Shown here piece after piece: positions 24,738 to 32,802 of a stretch of DNA of 64,000 nucleotides. A program made the translations under genes and the position numbers. This DNA is from Paraburkholderia sp. D15 (GTDB taxonomy: Bacteria; Pseudomonadota; Gammaproteobacteria; Burkholderiales; Burkholderiaceae). The first letter of the stretch is position 1, and every line of letters starts with the position of its first letter. The notes below the pieces were generated by a model that saw only the letters and a list, made by a program, of their open reading frames with translations, was not told the DNA's origin and did not search any database. The DNA lies in assembly GCF_029910215.1 (NCBI RefSeq), contig NZ_CP110395.1, forward strand, positions 2,170,001 through 2,234,000, written 5' to 3'.

Positions 24738-27641
24738 ATGGTGCTTCGACCATCCGTCGATCCCGCCACATTGAAGGCGACCACGCTCTACGAATCGATA
24801 CATCGGGGTTTGATGCAGCATGAGCGACTTCTCATGTTCCGGTCCCCGTTAGGCGCGCAGACGCTCATCCCGGTACGCGCAAAAGGATGGTCGAAGGTTG
24901 GAAGAGGCTACTGCTGGGTGGTCGACGTCGTATCGTTGCGTGACGATATCGATAACCTCGAGTTAGAACACCAGCCGGTCACGCTGTTCATCCAGCAGAT
25001 CTCAAAACCGTTTGCCGAATCGACCTATCGCCCGATTCATGGATTTGTTCACAAATTCCATACACTTGGGCAAGATGGAAATCTGACCGTCTATCAAATC
25101 GAATTTGAATCGGCACTTTTCTTTCTCGGCAAGGCGAGAAAGGACGATCACTGGTTTAATAAGAGCGCGCGTGAAATTCTCTTCGACCTGCTCGGCACCT
25201 ATCCGCAATTGGCCGGCCGTGTCCGCTTCGATTTGTCGGCCGAGCCGCGCGAGCGTTCGTACACGCGGCAAAGCGATACGGATCTGAACTTCTTCCACCG
25301 GATTCTGGAGGACGAAGGGTGGTACTTCTATTTCGAGCACGCGCCGGTACAGTACGAAGACGACCCGCGCGTGACAACGCTTGTCATTGTGGACCGGTTA
25401 TCGGCGCTGCCTGAAGCGAAACCGATCGAGTTTTCCCACCGGTCGACCGGCGACGAGGTAGACGGATTTTCGCAATGGGCTGTGACGCAGACAGCGCAGA
25501 GTCTCGCCTATGAAACGACTTCGTTTAATTACAAGAATCCGAAGCACGACTATTCTGTGCGCAGCGACCTGGGCGACAGCGCAAGCACGTACGTCGTGGA
25601 AAATCGACGGCAGCAGGTGAAGCGCGGCGTTCCGTATGCGCCCATGGTCGTGCGCGAAGCCCTGTCGTATGCCTACCCAACCAGCGACGACGGGTGCCGA
25701 CGCGCTTCCAGTCGCACCGAGGCGTGGACATCCGCCGCGCGCCGATACATCGGCGTCGGCGGGGTGCGGTGGCTCGATACTGGATCGCGCTTCACGCTCG
25801 AACATCACACGCGGCACATGACGAACGATCCGAAGCTTCGGGAATTCATGATCGTCGAGGCGGAGTGGTTCATAGAAAACAATGTGCCGCTATCCAGCCA
25901 CGCGGCAACCTATCCGCTGAGTCTGCAAGGCATGTTCTCCGATCTGCGCCGGGACCACGGCAGTCAGTTCGGCTCGCGAGCCAATCCCGTCGACGGTGTG
26001 GCCGGCGTCTATCTCGTCAAGGTGGAAGCACAGCGGACCAATGTCGAGTACCGCAGTCCATTCGAGCATCAGAAGCCGCTGATGCATGCCGAACACGCGC
26101 TCGTGAACGGACCGGACAACGAAGAGGCATGGGCCGACGAGCGTAATCGTATCTACGTGATCTATCCGTGGGACCAGCGTGGCGGCACCGATCTGACGCA
26201 GACGTCGCCGCCGTTGCTGGTGATGCAGGCGGATACGGGATACGGATACGGTGGCGTTCACGTGCCGCGCAAAGACGAATGGGTGCTGGTCGACTATTTC
26301 CAGGGAGATTGCGACCGACCGTATGTCCTCGGGCGCCTACCGTCCCAAACGACACCGCCGCAGTGGCATACCAACGTTCTACTGTCGGGGCTGATGTCGA
26401 GCGGATTCGGCAGGAGCGGTGCATACAATGCGTTCGTGCACGACGATTCGACGCACCAGGGCGCTACGCGGCTGACGACTTACACCGGCAAGGTCGGGAA
26501 TAGCTACAGCTTGTATCACCAGGGTGTTTTGATCGACCATGCAGGCAACAACAATTCTCGCGGTCGATACCTCGGTAAAGGGGCGTTGCTGCACACGGAT
26601 GAATACCTCGGCATCCGGGCGAATCGCGGCGCGTACATCGGGACGCACCCGAAGGCGCATAACGATGACCAGCTCGACATCAAGGAAGCACAAGGGCAAT
26701 TGATCGGAGCCGGGAGCGTCATTGAAACGCTCTCTGACGTGGGCGTTCAACACCGCGCAGATAGCCTGAAAGACAGCCACGATTCGCTCAAGCAATTTAC
26801 GGACGCCAGCCAGCAGTCGGAAACGCCTGACGCTAAAGGCGGGCGTACCGCAGGTGGTGGAACAGGCAGCGCGAATGCGTTCAAGAAGGCCGTCCTGTTA
26901 CTCGCCAGCCCGTTCGGCATCGGAACGTCGACGCAAGACTCGTTGCACATGACAGCGGACCGTCATATCAATCTGATCAGCGGCCTGAATACTCACATAG
27001 GGTCGGCGGGGGCGTTCATCGTCAATGCGGCCAAGGCGATCGGGATGTTCTCGCAGACGGCGATCAGGCTATTCAGCAAGGGACCCGTCCAGATTCAGTC
27101 TCACGATGCCAATGTCGAGGTGATCGCGAAAGCCGTCCTCAAGCTATTGGCACAGGGAGACATCGAGATTGCGGCGGGTGGAAAACTTGTGCTCACAGCG
27201 GGCGGCGCATCGATCACGCTTGAAGGTGGCAATATCCGCGGGCACGCTCCGGGGACCGTCGAGTTCAAGGGGGCGCAGCATTCGTTCAGTGGACCGGCGA
27301 GCATGCGCTACGCGATCCCGCCGCTCCCGGTCAGCACATTGCCGCAGAACCTGACCCATGACTATACGCAGACATTCGACGTGTCATCGGTCGTCGCAAA
27401 TCTGGGGGTAGGCGAAACGCTCGAGGCCCAGACGTATCGCATTTACCTGCCCGACGGAACGCTTCAGCAGCAAGGCGGCCTGCTGGATGGCGCAACGGCG
27501 ACCGTTCACACCCCTGCGTCAACGAAATTGAAGTGCGAAATCGGTGGCGGTGACTGGCATGCGATTGAGGATGCTTACGATCATGAAGAGCCGGACGACG
27601 AGGCGGAAGACGACCTTGACGACGAACGACAGGAAGCGTGA
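24738..27641 (+). CDS. vgrG: Type VI secretion spike protein VgrG
   Basis: 967 residues from the ATG at 24738, preferred because AAGGAAAAAG lies just upstream; an in-frame ATG at 24690 adds 16 residues. The gp27-like part spans residues ~25-400 (base-hub motifs LIPVRAKGWSKV, IHGFVHKFHTLGQDG, SDTDLNFFHRILEDEGWYFYFEH). The gp5-like OB-fold and needle follow, with IYVIYPWDQRG, VLVDYFQGDCDRPYVLGRL, then a DUF2345-type region and a repetitive beta-helix with HINLISGLNTHIGS and VLTAGGASITLEGG. The extended C terminus is acidic and probably docks the next protein. No core T6SS genes are in the window, so this is an orphan vgrG module. Confidence 0.93.
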   Translation: MVLRPSVDPATLKATTLYESIHRGLMQHERLLMFRSPLGAQTLIPVRAKGWSKVGRGYCWVVDVVSLRDDIDNLELEHQPVTLFIQQISKPFAESTYRPIHGFVHKFHTLGQDGNLTVYQIEFESALFFLGKARKDDHWFNKSAREILFDLLGTYPQLAGRVRFDLSAEPRERSYTRQSDTDLNFFHRILEDEGWYFYFEHAPVQYEDDPRVTTLVIVDRLSALPEAKPIEFSHRSTGDEVDGFSQWAVTQTAQSLAYETTSFNYKNPKHDYSVRSDLGDSASTYVVENRRQQVKRGVPYAPMVVREALSYAYPTSDDGCRRASSRTEAWTSAARRYIGVGGVRWLDTGSRFTLEHHTRHMTNDPKLREFMIVEAEWFIENNVPLSSHAATYPLSLQGMFSDLRRDHGSQFGSRANPVDGVAGVYLVKVEAQRTNVEYRSPFEHQKPLMHAEHALVNGPDNEEAWADERNRIYVIYPWDQRGGTDLTQTSPPLLVMQADTGYGYGGVHVPRKDEWVLVDYFQGDCDRPYVLGRLPSQTTPPQWHTNVLLSGLMSSGFGRSGAYNAFVHDDSTHQGATRLTTYTGKVGNSYSLYHQGVLIDHAGNNNSRGRYLGKGALLHTDEYLGIRANRGAYIGTHPKAHNDDQLDIKEAQGQLIGAGSVIETLSDVGVQHRADSLKDSHDSLKQFTDASQQSETPDAKGGRTAGGGTGSANAFKKAVLLLASPFGIGTSTQDSLHMTADRHINLISGLNTHIGSAGAFIVNAAKAIGMFSQTAIRLFSKGPVQIQSHDANVEVIAKAVLKLLAQGDIEIAAGGKLVLTAGGASITLEGGNIRGHAPGTVEFKGAQHSFSGPASMRYAIPPLPVSTLPQNLTHDYTQTFDVSSVVANLGVGETLEAQTYRIYLPDGTLQQQGGLLDGATATVHTPASTKLKCEIGGGDWHAIEDAYDHEEPDDEAEDDLDDERQEA

Positions 27642-27684
27642 TGGGTTTAACTTCCGACAGCAAAGAAAAGGATAAGGAAAATAC

Positions 27685-29277
27685 GTGGCAAACGCTCAAT
27701 CCAACGTAGCGCTGGCATCGAAGGCCAAGGCCCCACCTTTAGCGTCCGTGGAGGTGACCGTTCTCTTTCGAGACGTGCTGCGCAAACCTATCGAAGGTTT
27801 GTCCGTACAGTTGACGGCGGGGAAAAATACCCCACCGGCGCCGAAGTGGCAAACCGGTCCAGACCCGGCGGCCGTCCAGGAGACTCCCGCCGCGAGAAAC
27901 GACGCGACGACTGCGACACCCGCATCTGCGGCGTCGGCCGCTTCAGTGGCCCCAGCCTCTTCGACGACAGTATCGCCGTCTCAGCCTGCTTCGCCTGTCG
28001 CGGCATCCAGCCCGGCGGCATCGCCAGCACAAACGCCAGCGGATACCAAAGGCGCGTCGGCTGCTGCGGCTTTGCCTCCCGTTTCAGACAACAAGACCGA
28101 AGCCGTCACCGACAAGGACGGCTTCGCGGTGACGATCACCAATGCTGCTCGCAACCAGCCAATCGATGTGGCCGTTAGGAATCGTCGAGGGGAGTATGCC
28201 TGGAAAGCCCGGATTGTTCCCAGGAAAGACGTTAGCGCTTTCACCGTCGTCAGCCCTGAATATCATCTGGAGGCCACGACGCAGCTCACGCCCAAGGACG
28301 AGTTCGAGCAGGACCTCAATCTTCCGGTCGTGAAAGAAGGTGAAGTCATGACGATTGAGAGGCTGGTTCGTGAGTTTGGGCCATATATTGCATGGACCCA
28401 GAAAGTCACTGAGCAAGGTAGGGCGAATAAGGATTTCCCCAAGAAAAACAGGGAAGTCACTGTAAACCCCAAGACGCACAAGAAGAAAACCAAGATCACG
28501 ATCGAGCATCACTACAAAGTCGTTGATACTGGTAAACCCAATACCGTTGCATTTAATGTGTTGGGTTCGCGATTGAACTATCCCAAGCCGGAATTCTTTT
28601 CGGACGCACAGTATCAGCATATGGCATCCGAACTGAACGTTGAAGTTGCAGCCGTCAAGGCGATCGTGCAACAGGAGTCTCAGGGGCATCCTTTTTTAGA
28701 AAACGGGCTGCCCCAAATATTATACGAACGCCGGCATTTTTTTGAGCTTTCGGTTAAGAAGCGAGACAAGGAAGATGAAGAAAAAGAAGCAAAGGAAAAG
28801 GTAGCGGAGAAAAAAAACACAAACTCTGCTGCCTCAACCAAAAAGAAGGCCACTCCGAAAAAAAAGGGGCCGCCGGCAAACCCGTACCCCAAATTTCCAG
28901 ATATCTGCTTCCCAAATGGCGATGAATACGGGAGTGGGGGCCTACATCAGTATGAAAAACTGATTCGTGCGGCTGATCTTGATTTCGAAATTGCTATAAT
29001 GTCATGTTCTTGGGGTGGCTTTCAAATTTTAGGGGAATATTACAGGTCCTGTGGGTGTTCGACACCATTTGAATTTGCCAATAAGTTTATGTCAGGCTCC
29101 GATGGGCAAGCCGAAATATTCGTTGCCTTCATGAAAAACATGAAATCTGCCGGCGTGGTTGCGTTGAGAGAGCATAAATGGGCGGACGTTGCCGCATCAT
29201 ATAACGGAGACGGCTGGCGCAATAAAAACCCTGACTACGCGGACAATCTCAAGACATACTATGAACAATTCAAGTAA
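27685..29277 (+). CDS. Putative T6SS effector with C-terminal N-acetylmuramidase domain
   Basis: 530 residues from a GTG start with a GGATAAGGAAAA ribosome region, 43 bases after vgrG. The N-terminal ~220 residues contain an Ala/Pro/Ser-rich linker (~65-130) between small beta domains that probably bind VgrG. The C-terminal ~240 match the N-acetylmuramidase family (PF11860-type): EVAAVKAIVQQESQGHPFLENGLPQILYER with the likely catalytic Glu, then a Lys-rich insertion (~residues 352-393), YEKLIRAADLDFEIAIMSCSWGGFQIL, and WADVAASYNGDGW. It would cut peptidoglycan glycan strands in the target periplasm. The Lys-rich insertion inside the enzyme domain is unusual. Confidence 0.87.
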   Translation: MANAQSNVALASKAKAPPLASVEVTVLFRDVLRKPIEGLSVQLTAGKNTPPAPKWQTGPDPAAVQETPAARNDATTATPASAASAASVAPASSTTVSPSQPASPVAASSPAASPAQTPADTKGASAAAALPPVSDNKTEAVTDKDGFAVTITNAARNQPIDVAVRNRRGEYAWKARIVPRKDVSAFTVVSPEYHLEATTQLTPKDEFEQDLNLPVVKEGEVMTIERLVREFGPYIAWTQKVTEQGRANKDFPKKNREVTVNPKTHKKKTKITIEHHYKVVDTGKPNTVAFNVLGSRLNYPKPEFFSDAQYQHMASELNVEVAAVKAIVQQESQGHPFLENGLPQILYERRHFFELSVKKRDKEDEEKEAKEKVAEKKNTNSAASTKKKATPKKKGPPANPYPKFPDICFPNGDEYGSGGLHQYEKLIRAADLDFEIAIMSCSWGGFQILGEYYRSCGCSTPFEFANKFMSGSDGQAEIFVAFMKNMKSAGVVALREHKWADVAASYNGDGWRNKNPDYADNLKTYYEQFK

Positions 29278-29938
29278 GATTGCGTATATTTTTTTATTTT
29301 ATTTCACTTCAATTGGCTCGGCCTTTGCGGGCGAAGCCCTCATATTCAACGACTCCGGCTTAATCGGATTTCGCGAAGGAGGAGCAGTATCTGGTATTTA
29401 CGATTCGAGAAATGCCACGTTTTCCTGTCGATTTTTATTTATAGAGGACCAAGGCGCACCGAAAAAACCCAACGTCGAAAGCTATACGGACACCTCGCTA
29501 TTGACCTATGTCTTGGGTGAAAAATCCTTTGAATTTTCAAATAGAAATAAGCTTTTTGACATCAAAGCAGATTTGTATCGCCGGGACAATGAGTGGGTGA
29601 TACAAACAAAATCAGGCCAAGCTGGCTGTGAAAATGCCACTGGAACATTCACATTTGGCCTCAAAGATCTCCAGTCAGTAACTTACTACGTAACACAGAA
29701 AATGCCAGCCATTGGCATTCGCATTGTAAGTGGAAAAACACGTTTTTATGATATTCGTGGCGGAAACTTTGTGCCTGAAAAATCCTATCTGGTCGATGGT
29801 GACGCCGTAGTTGAGCTGAAAACCAAGGGCGATTATTCATATATTCGTTATGTGGGCATGAAGCCGACGGCTGAAGGGCATGTGACATTCGGCTGGTTGC
29901 GTACAAACGCTTTAGTTGATCCTTTTCCTTCAAAATAA
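29261..29938 (+). CDS. Putative periplasmic immunity protein 1
   Basis: 225 residues from the ATG at 29261, which lies inside the last codons of the effector gene (17-base overlap), implying translational coupling. Signal peptide: KIAYIFLFYFTSIGSAFAG. The mature part has FEFSNRNKLFDIKADLYR, AGCENATGTF and a C-terminal VTFGWLRTNALVDPF that resembles the end of a bacterial SH3-like domain. Strong coupling to a muramidase effector and export to the periplasm make immunity the best call. It is AT-rich relative to the window and has a paralogue immediately downstream. Confidence 0.78.
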   Translation: MNNSSKIAYIFLFYFTSIGSAFAGEALIFNDSGLIGFREGGAVSGIYDSRNATFSCRFLFIEDQGAPKKPNVESYTDTSLLTYVLGEKSFEFSNRNKLFDIKADLYRRDNEWVIQTKSGQAGCENATGTFTFGLKDLQSVTYYVTQKMPAIGIRIVSGKTRFYDIRGGNFVPEKSYLVDGDAVVELKTKGDYSYIRYVGMKPTAEGHVTFGWLRTNALVDPFPSK

Positions 29939-30236
29939 AAACCAATCGTCGCTGCTGAATCAATGCATAAGTACGCACCGTCCTGCCTCCAAACGCACGA
30001 TTTCCGCGCGGCGCTTGTCCCGGCAAACCGGTATCGCGGGGAGCGGCCGGTCGCACCCTCACTATAACTTCGCAGTTAAGCGAAGTCCGCTGGCGGGAGG
30101 GAAATGCCATCCGAAATAGATGACGATAGCATTTTGTGTCAGCGGCAGCGCGCCGCATCGCGGGCACGATATGCGGACCGCCGCTGGACGTATCGCCGGG
30201 CGTGCAGCAATATGCTCGAACCCTTTAGGAAATTTT
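29939..30236 (+). repeat. Spacer between the two immunity genes, with a diverged copy downstream
   Basis: The stretch 29961-30060 (beginning CAATGCATAAGTACGCACCG) resembles 30988-31084 downstream of the second immunity gene: CATTGCATC...CGCACCG, AAACGCAxGATTTCC and GCGGCCGG appear in the same order. Both copies follow the stop codon of an immunity gene, so gene plus 3' flank were duplicated together. The remaining ~170 bases before the second gene hold no supported gene. Confidence 0.6.
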
Positions 30237-30908
30237 ATGATTCGTTTAGGTAAAATTTTTCTGTTTTTTGGAATTCTGAGTGTAGCGACTTCGGTATTTT
30301 CAGGGAGTGCACTATTATTTCAGGATCCATATTTTTTGGCATACAAGGATTCGGATAAAATAACAGGTATTTATTCGTCGATTGGAAATGCACGTTCGTG
30401 CTATTTCTTGTTCTATGGATCGTTCAAAAAAGAACATTCTGATAATAACGGATACTCTGCCTCAGAAATCGAAACATTTCTTCCCGGTGAAAAAATCCTT
30501 GATTTCGAAAATAGAGACAGAGCTTTCGATATTAGCGGGAAGTTGTATAGGGATGACGACGGGTGGGTAATTAGAACAACGCATCCGCAGGCTGGATGCG
30601 CTAGCGCGCAAGGTGTCTTTGAATTTGACCCACCAGATTTCCGTGCAAAAAATTACGAAATTGAAAGCACCGTTCCCGCCATGGGAATCCGCATCGTAAA
30701 ATCAAAATCATTTTTTTATGATTTAAAAGATAAAAAATTTGTCCCCAGAAAAGGATATCTGACAAAGTGGAACGGCGTTGTGGTTCTGAAAATTAGCCGC
30801 GATTTTTCATACGTCCGTTACGTCGATACGGGACCAAAGTTTGATGGTCGCGTGACATTCGGTTGGTTACGCTCGAATGATTTGGTTGATCCGTTTCCCG
30901 TGAAATGA
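30237..30908 (+). CDS. Putative periplasmic immunity protein 2 (paralogue of immunity 1)
   Basis: 223 residues from the ATG at 30237, chosen for the AGGA site just upstream and because the signal peptide starts there (KIFLFFGILSVATSVFSG). It shares roughly half its residues with the previous protein over the full length: GIYSS, the FENRDRAFDISGKLYRDDD block, PQAGC, VPAMGIRIVKSK, FVPRKGYL and the final VTFGWLRSNDLVDPFP. The signal peptide and SH3-like end are conserved while the middle surface differs. It may protect against a variant effector. An IS element begins about 230 bases downstream. Confidence 0.78.
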   Translation: MIRLGKIFLFFGILSVATSVFSGSALLFQDPYFLAYKDSDKITGIYSSIGNARSCYFLFYGSFKKEHSDNNGYSASEIETFLPGEKILDFENRDRAFDISGKLYRDDDGWVIRTTHPQAGCASAQGVFEFDPPDFRAKNYEIESTVPAMGIRIVKSKSFFYDLKDKKFVPRKGYLTKWNGVVVLKISRDFSYVRYVDTGPKFDGRVTFGWLRSNDLVDPFPVK

Positions 30909-31141
30909 AATTTCATGGTGCTTAGTCGAAAGTGATCGCATCAAACCCATGGGAGGGCCGGAAATGCAAAACATTGGTTTTCCCAATCATTGCATCAAAT
31001 CGCACCGCTGCGCATCAAAACGCATGATTTCCACCCAGAGCCAATCTTCCGGGACCCATGCCGAAGAGGCGGCCGGCACGGTGCACTGAAACCAACTCAA
31101 GTGGTACCGTAATAATTTGACATAAGATAAATTATCAACAT

Positions 31142-31200
31142 ATTGAGTGTTAGTCCAAAGTTCAGATGTCGTGTTTCCGCTAAATTGAAATGTCGTGTTT
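31142..31200 (+). repeat. IS left end, first copy of a 59-base exact direct repeat
   Basis: The 59 bases from 31142 to 31200 recur without a mismatch at 32741-32799. They contain the inverted-repeat core of the IS (ATGTCGTG twice). The period of the two copies is 1599 bases, the length of one element. Confidence 0.92.
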
Positions 31201-31244
31201 GCGGGTTCAGGCTGGTGGCCAGCTTTGCTTGAGGGGCGCTGGCC

Positions 31245-32708
31245 ATGAACGCAACTGGGACGATCACCATGTCGATGACCGAGCTGGACCGGTTGAAGGT
31301 GGTACAGGCCGTTTGCGAGCGGCGTCTGAAGCCCGGCCAGGCGGCGGACCGGCTGGCGTTGAGCGTGCGTCAGGTCGAGCGGCTGGTGCAGCGCTACCAG
31401 GCCGCAGGTGTGGCCGGACTGGTGTCTGGCAGACGTGGGCGCCCGGGCAACCATCAGTTATCCGATGGCGTGGCGCGACGCGCGCTGGCCATCATTCGCG
31501 AGCGCTACGCGGATTTCGGGCCGACACTTGCGTGTGAGAAGCTGCGGGAATGTCACGGCATCGGTCTGTCGGTCGAGACGGTGCGCGCGCTGATGATTGC
31601 TGCTGGTCTGTGGATTCCCCGCAGGGACCGGCCGCCCAAGGTGTACCAGCCGCGCAACCGCCGCGCGTGCCAGGGTGAACTGATCCAGATCGATGGCAGC
31701 GACCACCGCTGGTTCGAGGACCGGGCGCCGGCCTGCACGCTGCTGGTGTTCATCGACGATGCAACGGGTCGGCTGATGACCCTGCACTTCACGGCGACCG
31801 AGTCGACCTTCAGCTATTTCGAGGCATTGCATAAGTATCTGGGTACACACGGCAAGCCGGTCGCGTTCTACAGCGACAAGGCCAGCGTCTTTTATGTGAA
31901 GGGTCGCTCGGAGACCGCGGGCAAAGGCGTCACGCAGTTCGGCCGCGCACTGTACGAGCTCAACATCGAGACTTTCTGTGCGAACACGAGCCAGGCCAAG
32001 GGGCGTGTCGAGCGGGCCAACCTGACGCTGCAGGACCGTCTGGTAAAAGAGTTGAGGCTGCGCGGCATCAGTTCGCGGGAGCTGGCCAATGCGTATGTGC
32101 CCTCCTTCATCGCGGACTTCAACCGGCGATTCGGCAAGCCCCCGAAGAGCGACCATAACGCGCATCGGCCGGTGCGTGATGACGAGGACCTGAGGCAGAT
32201 CCTCGCCTATCGCGTGGCGCGCAAGGTCACGCATTCGCTCACCGTGCAGTACGACCGCGTGATGTACCTGCTGGAGGACACGCTGGCCAATCGTCGCCTG
32301 ATCCATGAATACGTGGAAGTCGTCGAGTATCCGGATGGCAGCATCGAGGTGCAGGCCGATGGGCGTGTCCTGCCGTATCGCGAGTATGACCGGATCACAA
32401 ACATTGACCAGGGGGCGGAAGTCGATAACAAGCGGCTCGCGAGTGTGCTGGAGGTAGCCCGTTGCGTGCAGGCGATGCGTGACGATCGGCGTGCAGCCGG
32501 TTCACCCTCACGCACGCACATTGGTGAAGCGGTGCGGGCGAAGAAAGCGCTCATCGGGCTGAAGAAGCAGCGGGCCATTGAGCTTGCCGACATCAATGAA
32601 GCTGTCTGTCAGGTCGGTACAAAAACAAGGCGGCAACGGGGGGCGGCTGCGCCGCCCCACCCCAAAAACACAAGAATAGGTACAGCAAAACACGACATTT
32701 CAATTTAG
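31245..32708 (+). CDS. Transposase, ISNCY family, DDE type
   Basis: 487 residues. N-terminal helix-turn-helix (LKPGQAADRLALSVRQVERLVQRY), a second one around YADFGPTLACEKLRE, then an RNase H-like DDE catalytic core: first acidic residue in GELIQIDGSDHRWFED, second in PVAFYSDKASVF and the Glu in SQAKGRVERANLTLQDRLV. The C-terminal region is basic. The stop codon lies within the right terminal repeat. The frame is intact, so the element may still be active. A GC-rich hairpin (32640-32658) sits in the last codons. Confidence 0.92.
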   Translation: MNATGTITMSMTELDRLKVVQAVCERRLKPGQAADRLALSVRQVERLVQRYQAAGVAGLVSGRRGRPGNHQLSDGVARRALAIIRERYADFGPTLACEKLRECHGIGLSVETVRALMIAAGLWIPRRDRPPKVYQPRNRRACQGELIQIDGSDHRWFEDRAPACTLLVFIDDATGRLMTLHFTATESTFSYFEALHKYLGTHGKPVAFYSDKASVFYVKGRSETAGKGVTQFGRALYELNIETFCANTSQAKGRVERANLTLQDRLVKELRLRGISSRELANAYVPSFIADFNRRFGKPPKSDHNAHRPVRDDEDLRQILAYRVARKVTHSLTVQYDRVMYLLEDTLANRRLIHEYVEVVEYPDGSIEVQADGRVLPYREYDRITNIDQGAEVDNKRLASVLEVARCVQAMRDDRRAAGSPSRTHIGEAVRAKKALIGLKKQRAIELADINEAVCQVGTKTRRQRGAAAPPHPKNTRIGTAKHDISI

Positions 32709-32740
32709 CGCAGACCACGACATTTGAACTTGGCGGAGAC

Positions 32741-32799
32741 ATTGAGTGTTAGTCCAAAGTTCAGATGTCGTGTTTCCGCTAAATTGAAATGTCGTGTTT
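32741..32799 (+). repeat. Second exact copy of the IS left end, without a transposase
   Basis: A 59-base duplicate of 31142-31200 placed immediately after the right end and three bases before the uvrA stop codon. It reads as the remnant of a second, tandem IS copy whose body was lost. Confidence 0.9.
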
Positions 32800-32802
32800 T
32801 CC

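Larger units (their letters stand above)
31142..32740 (+). mobile_element. ISNCY-like insertion sequence, about 1.6 kb
   Basis: One transposase gene is bracketed by long related ends. The left end 31142-31200 and the right end 32687-32740 are inverted copies over about 50 bases; both contain AAGTTCArATGTCGTG and CGCTAAATTGAAATGTCGTG in opposite orientation. A second, identical copy of the left end follows the right end directly (32741-32799). The element separates the T6SS effector island from uvrA. I see no clean target duplication, because the flank on the right starts with the extra end copy. Confidence 0.8.
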
